Positions 34,194 to 43,231 of a stretch of DNA of 64,000 nt are shown here, piece after piece. Below the pieces are notes generated by a model. That model did no database searches. It was not told where the DNA came from and saw only the letters and a program-made list of their open reading frames with translations. Numbering within the stretch: position 1 is the stretch's first letter; the number at the start of each line of letters is the position of its first letter. Origin of the DNA: Paenibacillus shirakamiensis (GTDB lineage Bacteria; Bacillota; Bacilli; Paenibacillales; Paenibacillaceae); NCBI RefSeq assembly GCF_017874255.1, contig NZ_JAGGLD010000002.1, forward strand, positions 483,011 through 547,010, read 5' to 3'. The position numbers were made by a program, and so were the translations under genes.

Positions 34194-34808
34194 TTATGAA
34201 TTACGCATGATGATCGATTCCAGCATGTTCGCCACGTGCTCACAAGCATCTGTTGTCGTCTCAAGTCGTTCGTAAATTTCTTTTTTCTTAATCAATTCAA
34301 TAGGATCACTTACTTTTACGAAGAGCTCCTTAATGGCAATACGTAGTAGCTCGTCTCCTTGATTCTCTAGATCATTCAGACGAATGGTGTATTCGCGAAT
34401 GGCTAGCAGCTTCTTCTGAGATAGTAGACGAATCGCCTTCTGAATCTCATAAGCGGAGGTACGAAGAATTTCGGAGAAATTAATGATGTGTTGATCCGGC
34501 TCATTCATGGTATACATGTAGAAACGGGAAGCCGTAGCTTCAAGTCCATCAAGAACGTCATCCAGCGTGGTTGTCAGATTCATGATGTCATCGCGCTCAA
34601 TTGGCGTAATGAACGTCTTGTTCAGTTCAATAATAATCGTGTGCGTGAAGCTATCACAACGACTCTCGAGCACCTTCATTTCTTTGGCGAAGGTCTCCAC
34701 GTCCTTCAAATTCGACACCTGATCGGCAAAATAATCAGCAGCTTGAACTACTGTATCCGCCATATTCTCTAAGGTTTGGAAAAAGATATCTTTCTTTTTC
34801 ACTCGCAT
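34194..34808 (-). CDS. DUF47 (PhoU-like) regulator of the Pit transporter
   Basis: DUF47/PhoU-like helical protein of 204 residues. Metal-binding acidic clusters lie in the two bundle halves (for example LESRCDSFTHTII near 48-60 and ERLETTTDACEHVANML near 180-197). Such proteins are encoded directly upstream of pit genes and are needed for normal Pit activity. AAGGGG is seven bases before the ATG. It forms a two-gene operon with pit that ends in the hairpin near 33.1 kb. Confidence 0.93.
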   Translation of the reverse strand: MRVKKKDIFFQTLENMADTVVQAADYFADQVSNLKDVETFAKEMKVLESRCDSFTHTIIIELNKTFITPIERDDIMNLTTTLDDVLDGLEATASRFYMYTMNEPDQHIINFSEILRTSAYEIQKAIRLLSQKKLLAIREYTIRLNDLENQGDELLRIAIKELFVKVSDPIELIKKKEIYERLETTTDACEHVANMLESIIMRNS

Positions 34809-35013
34809 GTGATATCCCCTTTTCTGAAAATCTTCTGTCTACTACAGTATGATTCCTGTGACAACCCTTGTTATCTTACCATAACTAATCATCCGATTGT
34901 AAAGGAATTGTAAAGACAAAAACCTAACTTTTTTACATAGTATTTGTTATCAATACCCTAATCTTTCCATTGTTATTCTTATAGCTCCCAATTCTTACAA
35001 ATCCCGTTTATAT

Positions 35014-36114
35014 TTAGGGAATCATCTGAACATGACTCTCAAAACTCGGAGTGTTCGGCACGATATTGAAATAGGTCTGTCCCGGATAAAAAGGGACCTC
35101 CTTGCCATCCTTCATAAAGCGAATGATATCATTCTTCTTATGAACCCATTCACCGCGAATGACCTTACCCCGCTGGAAAAGAAGAGCCTTTCCCCCAGAC
35201 TCCATATCCACACTTAGGCGACCGACGTTGTCGAGTGTTTTATGATTCGCTCCGAGGACCACTATATTCATAGCTGTGAGCTGCTTTCCGCTATCCAAAT
35301 CCTTATGAGGCTGACCATTGATGAAGCGAGCATACATATGGGTTGAAGCATTATGCCTATAGGACACTTTGTAATTATTCAGTAGAAATTTGATCTCTAT
35401 TCCGGCGACCGCGCTTCCTTCGGGGAGGGCTGAATTCTTATCGGAGTAAAAAGTATAGGCAGGTACCTGATCATCGATCAATGCGTACCCTCGCTTTTTG
35501 GCGCCTGCCAGCAATTTCTGAGGATTCGAGTATAGATTATGAGGGGCCTTCCGAGACTTGTCCCGCCAGAAGTACGCACCGGCATTGGATATCTCATCCA
35601 GGTCTTCTTTATGAAGCGTCTGAATTAGCGCATAAGCATCTGTACTTCCGCCTGCATGCACAAGTACGCCATGATAGCTTTCTCCAAGATCAATGAGATA
35701 GGGCCGAATACTGCGGATGGGGCCCACTTTGGTCTCTTTCAGACTACTCTGATAAATAGCCACAAGTCGGGTAATCCCCCCTTCTGCCAGCACTTCATAC
35801 ACGATATCTGCTTCAAGCAGACCGGATTGGGGTCTGGCTGCGGGCGCATTATTCACCATGACAGCAAGTGGCCTTGTATTCGCCTGTGCCTGATCTTGAG
35901 GACGTCCCGTTAGTTTCGATACTAAAGGTGTCGTGTCACCTTCTACAGGTGCAGGCTTCGAGTTATTCCCATCTCCTCCCGGCTTCGCAGTATCCGTTGC
36001 AGTTGGTTTGCTTGTGGTGGGTATCCTTTCTTGCTCCTTACTTTGACATGCAGTTAATGCCAAGCTTAGGGCCGCTAACATCCATATCGTCTTATATAGA
36101 GGGCGAGAGTTCAT
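35014..36114 (-). CDS. yerB: YerB-like DUF3048 lipoprotein
   Basis: Lipoprotein: signal helix then lipobox LTACQ with Cys at about residue 23, followed by a Ser/Thr/Pro-rich spacer. Two DUF3048 domains follow. The first contains RPLAVMVNNAPAARPQSGL and ADIVYEVLAEGGITRL (about 80-120). The C-terminal part contains WVHKKNDIIRFMKDGKEVPFYPGQT. It is exported and membrane-attached; molecular role unknown. In B. subtilis yerB neighbours yerC, here they are about 3.6 kb apart, so the local order has been broken. No clear terminator follows. Confidence 0.9.
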   Translation of the reverse strand: MNSRPLYKTIWMLAALSLALTACQSKEQERIPTTSKPTATDTAKPGGDGNNSKPAPVEGDTTPLVSKLTGRPQDQAQANTRPLAVMVNNAPAARPQSGLLEADIVYEVLAEGGITRLVAIYQSSLKETKVGPIRSIRPYLIDLGESYHGVLVHAGGSTDAYALIQTLHKEDLDEISNAGAYFWRDKSRKAPHNLYSNPQKLLAGAKKRGYALIDDQVPAYTFYSDKNSALPEGSAVAGIEIKFLLNNYKVSYRHNASTHMYARFINGQPHKDLDSGKQLTAMNIVVLGANHKTLDNVGRLSVDMESGGKALLFQRGKVIRGEWVHKKNDIIRFMKDGKEVPFYPGQTYFNIVPNTPSFESHVQMIP

Positions 36115-36195
36115 CGTATTCCTCCCTATTACAAGTTATTTATTCCCATTATAATTCGAAATGCGCTGAGGTTCCTAGTCTTCTTTGAGGCAAGC

Positions 36196-36236
36196 AAAAA
36201 AGACGCAAGTTCTTAAAAAACAGAACCTGCGTCTTA
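36196..36236 (-). terminator. Terminator after the LigB-type dioxygenase gene
   Basis: On the minus strand AAGACGCAGGTTC and GAACTTGCGTCTT pair with one wobble, followed by TTTTTGC. Confidence 0.85.
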
Positions 36237-36239
36237 TAT

Positions 36240-37058
36240 TTAATCTTCAGGAAGGTAAATAGGCTCGCCACCAAATTGCCAGCAGCTTAAGCTAAGACTG
36301 CTATAGGCATAATCCTGAAATAATCGGTAAGCCTTTCGTTCTTCATCCGCTGTCCCCATAGCATAGAATAGGGGAGCTAAATGTTCTTGAGCGTACGTAG
36401 GCACGGCACTGAGTGCGTGGGGTGCATTCTTCTCATAATGATATAGAGAAGGTAGTCGCCAGGATGCTAATTGTTCAGCAATCCAAGTATCAAATTCAGT
36501 AGCCCAGGAGGCGGGTTCACTGCCCTGTTCTAATTTTCTGAGATTATGAACCGTTCCGCCACTGCCTAAGATGAGCACATTCTGCTCTCGAAGGGATTGT
36601 AACATTTGGCCAATCTGATACTGCTCCGCAGGGGAACGCTTCGAATCAATAGAGAGTTCAATCACAGGAATGTTCCCCTCAGGATACATCGCTCTAAGCA
36701 CAATCCAAGCTCCATGATCTAAACCTCGGTTAGATACCTTCCGATAAGGTAAATTCCCAAGCCTGAATAAAGAGCCGATCGACTCTTCAACAACGGGTGC
36801 ATCCGCAGCAGGATACTTAATCTGATACAGCGCCTCAGGAAATCCATAGAAATCATGTAAGGTCTTCAAGGATCCCTCATTCAGATCATCTCTAGTGGTA
36901 AAAAGCTGTTCCGCATCATCCCAATGGGCAGAGAAGATCGCAATTGCAGAAGGCGTAGGCAGAGACTTTCCTAATCTGTGCAGAAAGCGCGTGTACTTAG
37001 TATCCTCTAACGCTAATGCTGGCGAACCATGTGCGACGAACAATGCTGGTAATGTCAC
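36240..37058 (-). CDS. LigB/4,5-DOPA extradiol dioxygenase-type protein
   Basis: Class III extradiol-dioxygenase fold (YgiD/DODA type). His blocks expected to bind the metal are seen in LFVAHGSPALA at the N-terminus, FSAHWDDAEQLF near 50, HDFYGFPEALYQIKYP near 75, NRGLDHGAWIVL near 120 and GSGGTVHNLRKL near 175. It may cleave catechols with oxygen; bacterial members often have broad or unknown substrates. The frame extends to 37082, but the GTG at 37058 has GGGGG ten bases upstream and gives the expected N-terminus VTLPALFVAHG. Monocistronic, with its own terminator. Confidence 0.88.
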   Translation of the reverse strand: MTLPALFVAHGSPALALEDTKYTRFLHRLGKSLPTPSAIAIFSAHWDDAEQLFTTRDDLNEGSLKTLHDFYGFPEALYQIKYPAADAPVVEESIGSLFRLGNLPYRKVSNRGLDHGAWIVLRAMYPEGNIPVIELSIDSKRSPAEQYQIGQMLQSLREQNVLILGSGGTVHNLRKLEQGSEPASWATEFDTWIAEQLASWRLPSLYHYEKNAPHALSAVPTYAQEHLAPLFYAMGTADEERKAYRLFQDYAYSSLSLSCWQFGGEPIYLPED

Positions 37059-37158
37059 GACAACGCAACCCCCATACGGCAAAATAAAGTCCTCTTTATT
37101 GTACCGTTTTCACTGTTTTATTACCATAATCCATTAAGGTAGGTTACGAATGTGATCG

Positions 37159-37995
37159 TTAGATCATCCAGTGCTGCCAATCGGTCTGAATCGCTTCTTG
37201 CCCATTGAGCCAGTCTTTGGTGCGCTGAATCAATTGTGTACGGTGCTCATGGGTAGAATACGTGTGATTGGCCTGAAAAATGATCTCTTTATCACATCTA
37301 CCTTCGGATCTCATCCAGAATACCTTCTGATAAAGGAACGCGTAATCCACGGGAATAACATCATCCGACGTACCATGAATAACAAGCACATGTCCATTGA
37401 ATTTGATCGCCTCTTGAAAGGGCTGAGAAATGCCTAACGATTCAAAAAAGACAGGCGTAAATTCATAGCCTAAATAATCGGAGTGGCCCAGTTTGATTGC
37501 GTCATCATACACTTTACGTTCCGTAATTTTAACGATATCATTGAAGGGATAACCCACGGAAGACCATAGAATTAAATTTTTGATTCTGCGATCTCGCACG
37601 GCTGTTAACAAGGCTACGGCTCCGCCGAGACTATGACCTAGAAGCGTTACACGAGTAGGATCTACATCTCCGATACTCAGGCCATATTCAAGTACGGTTC
37701 TCGTCTGAGCTACCATAGAGTCGATTCCTTCACGACCATATTCACCGCTGCTCTCTCCACAGCCGATATAATCAAAACGAACAACTAAATACCCCTCTTG
37801 GGCGAACGTCCTAGCACTCTCCACAAAGAGACGGTCCACCCCAATACGGCTTCCTACAAAACCGTGACAAATGACAATTAAAGGCACCCTATCCTTACAA
37901 CGGCCATCCTTCTTCGCAAGTTGTGCAGGATAGTGAATACTTGCTGTAAGATGTTCATGATCGTGAGCGATCACAATTTGTCGTTCCATAGCCAT
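37159..37995 (-). CDS. Alpha/beta-hydrolase
   Basis: Alpha/beta-hydrolase fold of about 278 residues. The oxyanion region is PLIVICHGFVGSR near residue 40, the nucleophile elbow GHSLGG near 120, an Asp in the GTSDDVIPVDYA strand near 220 and a final His in FQANHTYSTHEHR near 250. This is a feruloyl-esterase/acyl-peptidase-like hydrolase of unknown substrate. Alternative start codons exist at 38001 and 37989; GGAGG about ten bases upstream suits 37995. Single gene. No obvious neighbour predicts its substrate. Confidence 0.88.
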   Translation of the reverse strand: MAMERQIVIAHDHEHLTASIHYPAQLAKKDGRCKDRVPLIVICHGFVGSRIGVDRLFVESARTFAQEGYLVVRFDYIGCGESSGEYGREGIDSMVAQTRTVLEYGLSIGDVDPTRVTLLGHSLGGAVALLTAVRDRRIKNLILWSSVGYPFNDIVKITERKVYDDAIKLGHSDYLGYEFTPVFFESLGISQPFQEAIKFNGHVLVIHGTSDDVIPVDYAFLYQKVFWMRSEGRCDKEIIFQANHTYSTHEHRTQLIQRTKDWLNGQEAIQTDWQHWMI

Positions 37996-38111
37996 AATCA
38001 ACCCGCCTCCAAACCCAAATCAAAGTATATTCAATAAATCCGATAAGTTTAATGTGAATTATTGAAATTATCTTATCATTCTGGCTGAGACGTGTCAATT
38101 ATAAAGCTCTA

Positions 38112-38327
38112 TTATTCGTAAGATTCACGGTATAAATCACGCGTTTTCTTCTGTCCCTCTCCATTCAAAAATACCTCGTTCTCCATACTCTCATTACTTC
38201 CTTCTATTTCATCTTCCGAACCGAACTCTACATCTTCATGATCTTGTACTACTTCATCCAAGCCTTCTCTGGAATGACTGTTCAATAGATATCTACGTGT
38301 TAATTCTGATTCGAATTTACTTTTCAT
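38112..38327 (-). CDS. Small acidic hypothetical protein, 71 aa
   Basis: Strongly acidic protein (Glu/Asp-rich centre HEDVEFGSEDEIEGSNESMENE) with a basic start, MKSKFESELTRRYLL. No membrane segment or known motif. AGGAGG lies twelve bases before the ATG, a slightly long but acceptable spacing. Its composition is like several small spore or DNA-mimic proteins, but there is no real evidence for either. Confidence 0.5.
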   Translation of the reverse strand: MKSKFESELTRRYLLNSHSREGLDEVVQDHEDVEFGSEDEIEGSNESMENEVFLNGEGQKKTRDLYRESYE

Positions 38328-38544
38328 GATTTGTTACATCCTCCTTAAGTTAGGTTGTACATCCTGGTGTAGGCATGTACAATTTCATCCTAGTTTGGTA
38401 GAGAACGACTTTCTTTATGCGTCACTACATTTAACATTCTGGCCTTAATATTTTTATCTTGCCAATACGATGAATGCTTGTTTAAATATACCCGTACTCT
38501 TTTTGATGAACTTAAAAAGAACTTAAAAGGATGGTGATCTTTTA

Positions 38545-39045
38545 ATGAGTGTAAATGTACAACAATTCATTAAGACACAGTTAGAAGCCGTGTGGACTGA
38601 GGACGCATGGATTGTGCCAATTAGCCGTGCGCTGGCTGATGTAACCGCGAAGCAAGCCGCTTGGCAACCACCGGGTGAAGGAGATACGAATAGCATTTGG
38701 CAACTAGTGAACCATATGAATTACTATAATGATGAAGTACTTCATCGGCTAAAGGGAATCTCCATCCCCGCAAAAACGACTACCAACACTAGCACCTTTG
38801 GCGAAGTAGGAGATCCTCAAGATGAAGCGGGTTGGCAACGTACGCGAGAACATGCATTTGAACTATACGAACAACTTCAGGCTCATTTAAGTTCAATGCA
38901 AGATGAAGACTATGTAAAAGAATATGAAGGCAGACCTCAGTGGAAGCTCATCGCACGTTGGATTAGCCATGACAGTTATCATAATGGACAGATTGTACTC
39001 ATCCGCAAACTTCAAAATAGCTGGCCTACTACCATTTGGCCTTAA
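38545..39045 (+). CDS. DinB-family protein
   Basis: DinB/YfiT four-helix fold, 166 residues. The three metal-binding His positions of the family appear in QLVNHMNYYNDEVLHRL (about residue 54) and in SHDSYHNGQIVLIRK near the C-terminus. Members are putative metal-dependent transferases or hydrolases using small thiols such as bacillithiol; the substrate is not known. GGATGG lies upstream of the ATG. It is followed by a clear terminator and is transcribed alone. Confidence 0.9.
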   Translation: MSVNVQQFIKTQLEAVWTEDAWIVPISRALADVTAKQAAWQPPGEGDTNSIWQLVNHMNYYNDEVLHRLKGISIPAKTTTNTSTFGEVGDPQDEAGWQRTREHAFELYEQLQAHLSSMQDEDYVKEYEGRPQWKLIARWISHDSYHNGQIVLIRKLQNSWPTTIWP

Positions 39046-39088
39046 TTAATATAATTATAAATTTTATCCATATTTAGGTATTTTTAAT

Positions 39089-39119
39089 AGTTCGACTGTT
39101 TTGGGTCGAGCTTTTTTTT
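39089..39119 (+). terminator. Terminator after the DinB gene
   Basis: AGTTCGAC and GTCGAGCT pair across an eight-base loop, followed by TTTTTTTTA. Confidence 0.85.
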
Positions 39120-39370
39120 AGTTATCCTATAAATCCCTGTTCTTGACCCTGACTCAAGTCCTACGTACACATCGCTAGTCCCTTGCGGGTCTGCGAGTGC
39201 TTGAAGTATACTACAGGCAATTGTATATCCCCTTCACGCCCGATCTGATTGCTGCTCGGGTCGCTGTCAGCTTAATTTTTGAATGGTAATATTAGGATTT
39301 CATAACGGACATCATTAGAAACCGCGTGTAGATCTTACATACACTTGGCACAGGAGGAGATTTAACAAAT
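39120..39370. other. Intergenic stretch of unusual composition
   Basis: GC-richer than its flanks between about 39130 and 39275. On the minus strand about 34 codons without a stop read like a piece of a real protein (LQALADPQGTSDVYVGLES), but there is no start and it ends in the DinB terminator. It may be a decayed mobile or coding remnant. Confidence 0.3.
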
Positions 39371-40066
39371 ATGTACATTCATGAAATGATCAAGGAAACC
39401 CATAGGCTTCGTGATTATATGACGCCGGAGAATGATGCTTATTTCGGAGAAATGGTACGCACGCTCCGTTCTAGCCGTCTCAACGAAGCCGAAGGTGAAG
39501 AAGTCTTGCTTCGTCTAGCTAAGGAAATCCTTAAAGGTCAAGACCAGAACAAGACTGCCCTTGACCTGTATGAAGAGGCCCCAGAAGTTCATGCGCAAAG
39601 ACTCGTAGATACTTTATTCGTAAGGCAACCCCGCTCCACGAAGGACAAGATTAAATATTACATTATGATTCCATGGGTAGCCCTGACATGGGTATTTTTC
39701 ATCATGACGTTGACTGGTTTTTTTAGTAAATGGTTCGGTGGAGATCTGACATACACTCGAATCAGTACAGCCACATTGCTTCTGATTGCCGGAGGCTCTA
39801 TTATTTTAATAGAAGGTCTTACCCGCTTTATGAAGCCTGAGGCGAAGAAAGAAGAATTGGTAGCTGATCAGAAAATGAATCCCAGAACCATGGGCATATA
39901 TATCGGCATCGCGGCTGGTATACTGATTGTTGCTGTCTTGTTGGTGAGATTTTTACCGGCATTTGTGCTTTCTCCTTGGGATAGCCTTATCTTGTTTGTC
40001 ATTGGTCTTGCAGGACAAAAATTTTACTTCCTTCGCAAAACTACCAATACAAAATCTTATGCATGA
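39371..40066 (+). CDS. DUF1129-like membrane protein, 231 aa
   Basis: The N-terminal 95 residues are a soluble helical head (MTPENDAYFGEMVRTLRSSRLNEAEGEEVLLRLAKEI), typical of DUF1129/HAAS-like small membrane proteins. Four hydrophobic helices follow at about 98-120, 135-152, 178-196 and 202-218. The helical head is often a signalling or protein-protein module at the cytoplasmic face. GGAGGAG precedes the ATG. It is monocistronic and shares a bidirectional terminator with the converging ilvA gene. The family call is moderate. Confidence 0.65.
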   Translation: MYIHEMIKETHRLRDYMTPENDAYFGEMVRTLRSSRLNEAEGEEVLLRLAKEILKGQDQNKTALDLYEEAPEVHAQRLVDTLFVRQPRSTKDKIKYYIMIPWVALTWVFFIMTLTGFFSKWFGGDLTYTRISTATLLLIAGGSIILIEGLTRFMKPEAKKEELVADQKMNPRTMGIYIGIAAGILIVAVLLVRFLPAFVLSPWDSLILFVIGLAGQKFYFLRKTTNTKSYA

Positions 40067-40091
40067 TTGAAACTCATAAATTAAAGCTGAA

Positions 40092-40138
40092 AAAGGCGAC
40101 CGCATTCAGAGGTTCTGAAATGCGGTCGCCTTTTTTTA
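40092..40138. terminator. Bidirectional terminator between the DUF1129-like gene and ilvA
   Basis: Long stem GGCGACCGCATT...AATGCGGTCGCC with T runs on both strands (seven Ts on plus, five on minus). Serves two convergent genes. Confidence 0.92.
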
Positions 40139-40147
40139 TTAGGTGAG

Positions 40148-41410
40148 TTAAATTAATAGATTAAATAAATTTAAATCCCGATTCAGCTCCGTAAAGGCAA
40201 TGCCTTTAGCATTCAAGCGTTCAATGAGAGGGCCGTAGTCATCAGGATGAGATAACTCAATTCCGACAAGTGCCGGGCCGTTTTCTTTGTCGTGTTTTTT
40301 CGTATATTCAAAGCGAGCAATATCATCTTCTGGACCCAGCACATCCCTTAAAAATTCACGCAGCGCCCCCGCACGTTGGGGAAAGTTAATTAGGAAATAA
40401 TGCTTGAATCCTTCGTAAATCAGCGAGCGCTCTTTGATCTCCTGCATGCGGTCGATATCATTATTCCCCCCGCTGATTACACATACGACCGTCTTGCCCC
40501 GAATTTCATCACGGTACATATCTAGTGCCGCAATCGGCAAAGCACCCGCTGGTTCCACCACAATCGCATTATCGTTATACAGTTCCAGAATGGAAGTACA
40601 TGCTTTACCTTCCGGCACCTTGATGAAGTCATCCAAGACGTGGGAGCAAATCTGGAACGTCAACTCTCCTACCCGCTTGACCGCTGCACCATCGACGAAC
40701 TTGTCGATCGATTCTAGCGTGACCACTTGATTTTCGCGCATCGCTTCACTCATCGACGCCGCACCTAATGGCTCAACTCCAATTACTTTGGTAGAAGGGC
40801 TGACCATTTTGACATAAGAACCTACGCCTGCCGCAAGTCCCCCGCCTCCAATTGTCACGAATACATAATCCGCTGGAGCATTTAGGCTCTCCATGATTTC
40901 TAATCCGATCGTTCCATTCCCAGCGACAATCATCGGATCATCAAAAGGATGGACGAATGTCATTCCATGCTGCGCCGAAGCTTTCATGGCCTCGGCATAA
41001 GCATCGTCATAGGTGTCCCCTGTCAAAATCACTTCGATATCCGCTCCGCCAAATCGTTTGACTTGCTTTACCTTCTGATTAGGGGTAGTACTCGGCATAT
41101 AAATATGACCTTTAATTCCAAGCGCATTACATGAATAAGCAAAACCCTGCGCATGATTGCCAGCACTGGCACAGACAATTCCTTTTTCACGCTGCTCTGC
41201 ACTCAAGTTGCGAATGAGGTTGTAAGAGCCACGGATTTTGAAAGAACGCACCATTTGCAGGTCTTCTCTCTTCAAGTACACATTACATTCGTATTTCGCC
41301 GACAATGTCGGATCTAGTTGGAGTGGGGTGCGTACGATGACTTCTTTGAGCACATGATGCGCTCGAATAATATCCTCCATACCTACTGTTGGGTTCTCAG
41401 CCTGACTCAT
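40148..41410 (-). CDS. ilvA: Threonine dehydratase (threonine ammonia-lyase)
   Basis: PLP enzyme converting threonine to 2-oxobutyrate, first step of isoleucine synthesis. PLP-Lys58 lies in VRSFKIRGSYN, SAGNHAQGFAY binds substrate, and the Gly loop VTIGGGGLAAG is near residue 188. The Ser of CVISGGNND is near 315. The C-terminal 80 residues are one ACT-like regulatory domain (HYFLINFPQRAGALREF), as in B. subtilis IlvA, rather than the two of E. coli. It stands alone without ilvBCD neighbours. The upstream 150 bases show no T-box. Length 420 is normal. Confidence 0.95.
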   Translation of the reverse strand: MSQAENPTVGMEDIIRAHHVLKEVIVRTPLQLDPTLSAKYECNVYLKREDLQMVRSFKIRGSYNLIRNLSAEQREKGIVCASAGNHAQGFAYSCNALGIKGHIYMPSTTPNQKVKQVKRFGGADIEVILTGDTYDDAYAEAMKASAQHGMTFVHPFDDPMIVAGNGTIGLEIMESLNAPADYVFVTIGGGGLAAGVGSYVKMVSPSTKVIGVEPLGAASMSEAMRENQVVTLESIDKFVDGAAVKRVGELTFQICSHVLDDFIKVPEGKACTSILELYNDNAIVVEPAGALPIAALDMYRDEIRGKTVVCVISGGNNDIDRMQEIKERSLIYEGFKHYFLINFPQRAGALREFLRDVLGPEDDIARFEYTKKHDKENGPALVGIELSHPDDYGPLIERLNAKGIAFTELNRDLNLFNLLI

Positions 41411-41618
41411 CGTGATACTCCTCCATTCTCTAACCCGTGCTGTCTCTCTATGTTGCTAAAAATACACCTGTCTAGCTTTTTAACTTTAGATCCACGGGAT
41501 GATCTACCTATCCATTAGTATACAACGCCTATTATGCGGCACTTACAATAACCCATAGTTTGAATCCTAACGACTCCAGTTCTTTACCCTATTTACTAAT
41601 TAGGAGATGAATAAATGA

Positions 41619-42560
41619 TTAATAACCTTCCAAAGACCTGACCTCAAAAGAAGGTAGTTTTTGTACGATCTGCTCTCTCTCCTGCTCCCATTCCTCAGGA
41701 AGCTTCAGACTTGTACCTAGTAAAGCCGCAGGTTCATCTACAGCAAATCCTGGACCATCCGTAGCAATTTCAAATAAAATACCGCCCGGTTCCCGGAAAT
41801 ACACCGCCGTAAAATACTGCCTATCCGTTACAGGCGTAGGACGGAGCCCCGCCGCTATCAGCTCTTCTCTCCACAGTCGTTGTTCCTCCGCATTCTTGGC
41901 ACGCCAAGCCAGATGATGCACGGTTCCAGCCCCCGTCTCTACAGCAGGGATGGGAGCCGCTACGAGATCAATAGTTTGAACGGGACTCGCCGCAGTACGA
42001 AAGCGAATAATCCCCTCCTCTTCACCTAGTTGACGGAGTCCGATAACCTTCTCTAAAGTTCGCTGGGTCTGCTCTGGAGCCGTGCTGAATAACATCGCTC
42101 CACCAAATCCTTTAATCGCTTGCTCCGCTGTAATACCACTGAAGGCCCAAGCGCTGGGTTCACCAGACTCTCTCTCAACGAGGTCAACCAGCAGACCCGA
42201 TGGGTCCGCAAACCGTATATATTGCTCGCCAAAACGAAGATTTTCCATCGTTTGAATGTTGTAATGCTGTAGTCTAGCCTTCCAAAAAAGCAGGCTCCCC
42301 CGCGGAATTGCATAGACTGTAATTCCTACTTGTCCCCCGCCAATCGTTCCTAGATAAGCGTCCTCGTGCGGAAAGAAAGTCATGATCGTTCCGGGAGTCC
42401 CCGACTCATTACCGAAGTACAGATGATACATATCAGGCGCGTCATAGTTGACCGTTCTTTTGACCAGACGAAGCCCCATCACCCCTGCATAGAAGTCGAC
42501 GGTAGTCTGGACATCGTTCACAAAAGCCGTTATATGGTGAATACCCGCGGAAATGGGCAT
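41619..42560 (-). CDS. Ring-cleaving VOC dioxygenase (MhqA/MhqO type)
   Basis: Two VOC (glyoxalase/bleomycin) modules in tandem, 313 residues. The metal ligands are visible: His in AGIHHITAFVNDV, His in GTVHHLAWRAKN near residue 215 and Glu in GGILFEIATDGPGFAVDE near 260. It matches the hydroquinone-responsive ring-cleaving dioxygenases of Bacillus (MhqA, MhqE, MhqO). These protect against quinones and azo compounds under MhqR; no MhqR-like regulator or clear operator is seen here. GGAGGAG lies upstream of the ATG. It is a single gene. Confidence 0.92.
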   Translation of the reverse strand: MPISAGIHHITAFVNDVQTTVDFYAGVMGLRLVKRTVNYDAPDMYHLYFGNESGTPGTIMTFFPHEDAYLGTIGGGQVGITVYAIPRGSLLFWKARLQHYNIQTMENLRFGEQYIRFADPSGLLVDLVERESGEPSAWAFSGITAEQAIKGFGGAMLFSTAPEQTQRTLEKVIGLRQLGEEEGIIRFRTAASPVQTIDLVAAPIPAVETGAGTVHHLAWRAKNAEEQRLWREELIAAGLRPTPVTDRQYFTAVYFREPGGILFEIATDGPGFAVDEPAALLGTSLKLPEEWEQEREQIVQKLPSFEVRSLEGY

Positions 42561-43057
42561 GATTGCTTTCTCCTCCTTGGATTGCTATTGCTATTAACCG
42601 TCCCACATCCTCCCTAGAAGAGCGGGTCACATGGGCGTTGCCCTCTGGACATCCAAAATGAATGTACTTAGTTTTATTATTGACGATATATCTATTATGC
42701 ATGGAACGCTTGTCGTCCCTTCGGGACACGCTTTAACGAGGTGCGAATCATAAATATCAGTTAACTCTTGCATGTGCGTTCCTATTTTTAAAAAGATTGA
42801 ATTTTATAGATTGATGTTATTATATCGATGTTCAGAGGGATTTTTCAATAAACGTCAGGTGTCCTTAATAGAATAGGAGAAATGGACGCGTACATTTATA
42901 AAAATTATTCCCCATAGATGTATATTAATTGGTATAGATATATTGAATATAATTGCTTATTTGCTCTACATTCGAAATTACTTTGATCATCATCGGACTC
43001 TCTTAATGTACTCCCTTAATATAACAAAGATCGTATTAATCCTCCCGTTCATCCAAG
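42561..43057. other. Intergenic region between the dioxygenase and purine operon
   Basis: No gene. A compact hairpin (GTCCC-TTC-GGGAC) lies near 42715-42725, upstream of the dioxygenase, and could be an operator or an attenuator. The rest is AT-rich. Confidence 0.4.
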
Positions 43058-43095
43058 AAAAAAAACAACCCCTCTCTGTTCCAAAGGGATTGTTC
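43058..43095 (-). terminator. Terminator of the purine operon
   Basis: On the minus strand AACAATCCCT and AGGGGTTGTT pair (one G-U) around a loop, followed by eight Ts. It lies downstream of the decamer array and is the only good terminator after purD. Confidence 0.88.
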
Positions 43096-43190
43096 TGTAT
43101 GGTTCTGTATGGTTCTGTATGGTTCTGTATGGTTCTGTATGGTTCTGTATGGTTCTGTATGGTTCTGTATGGTTCTGTATGGTTCTGTAT
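43091..43190. repeat. Ten-copy decamer tandem repeat after purD
   Basis: The ten-base unit GGTTCTGTAT is present in nine perfect copies preceded by one variant (TGTTCTGTAT). It lies between the purD stop and the operon terminator. On the minus strand the unit is ATACAGAACC, giving ten identical copies in the purine mRNA 3' UTR. Confidence 0.95.
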
Positions 43191-43231
43191 GATCTCTCTC
43201 TTGCTTCCGCTCGGTGTCCCCCGACCTCTAT

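Noticed and set aside
41411..41620. T-box leader for ilvA
   Set aside because: I found neither the conserved T-box sequence nor a terminator/antiterminator pair in the short upstream region.
43091..43190. CRISPR array
   Set aside because: Units are ten bases and directly adjacent with no spacers, and no cas genes are present; it is a simple tandem repeat.
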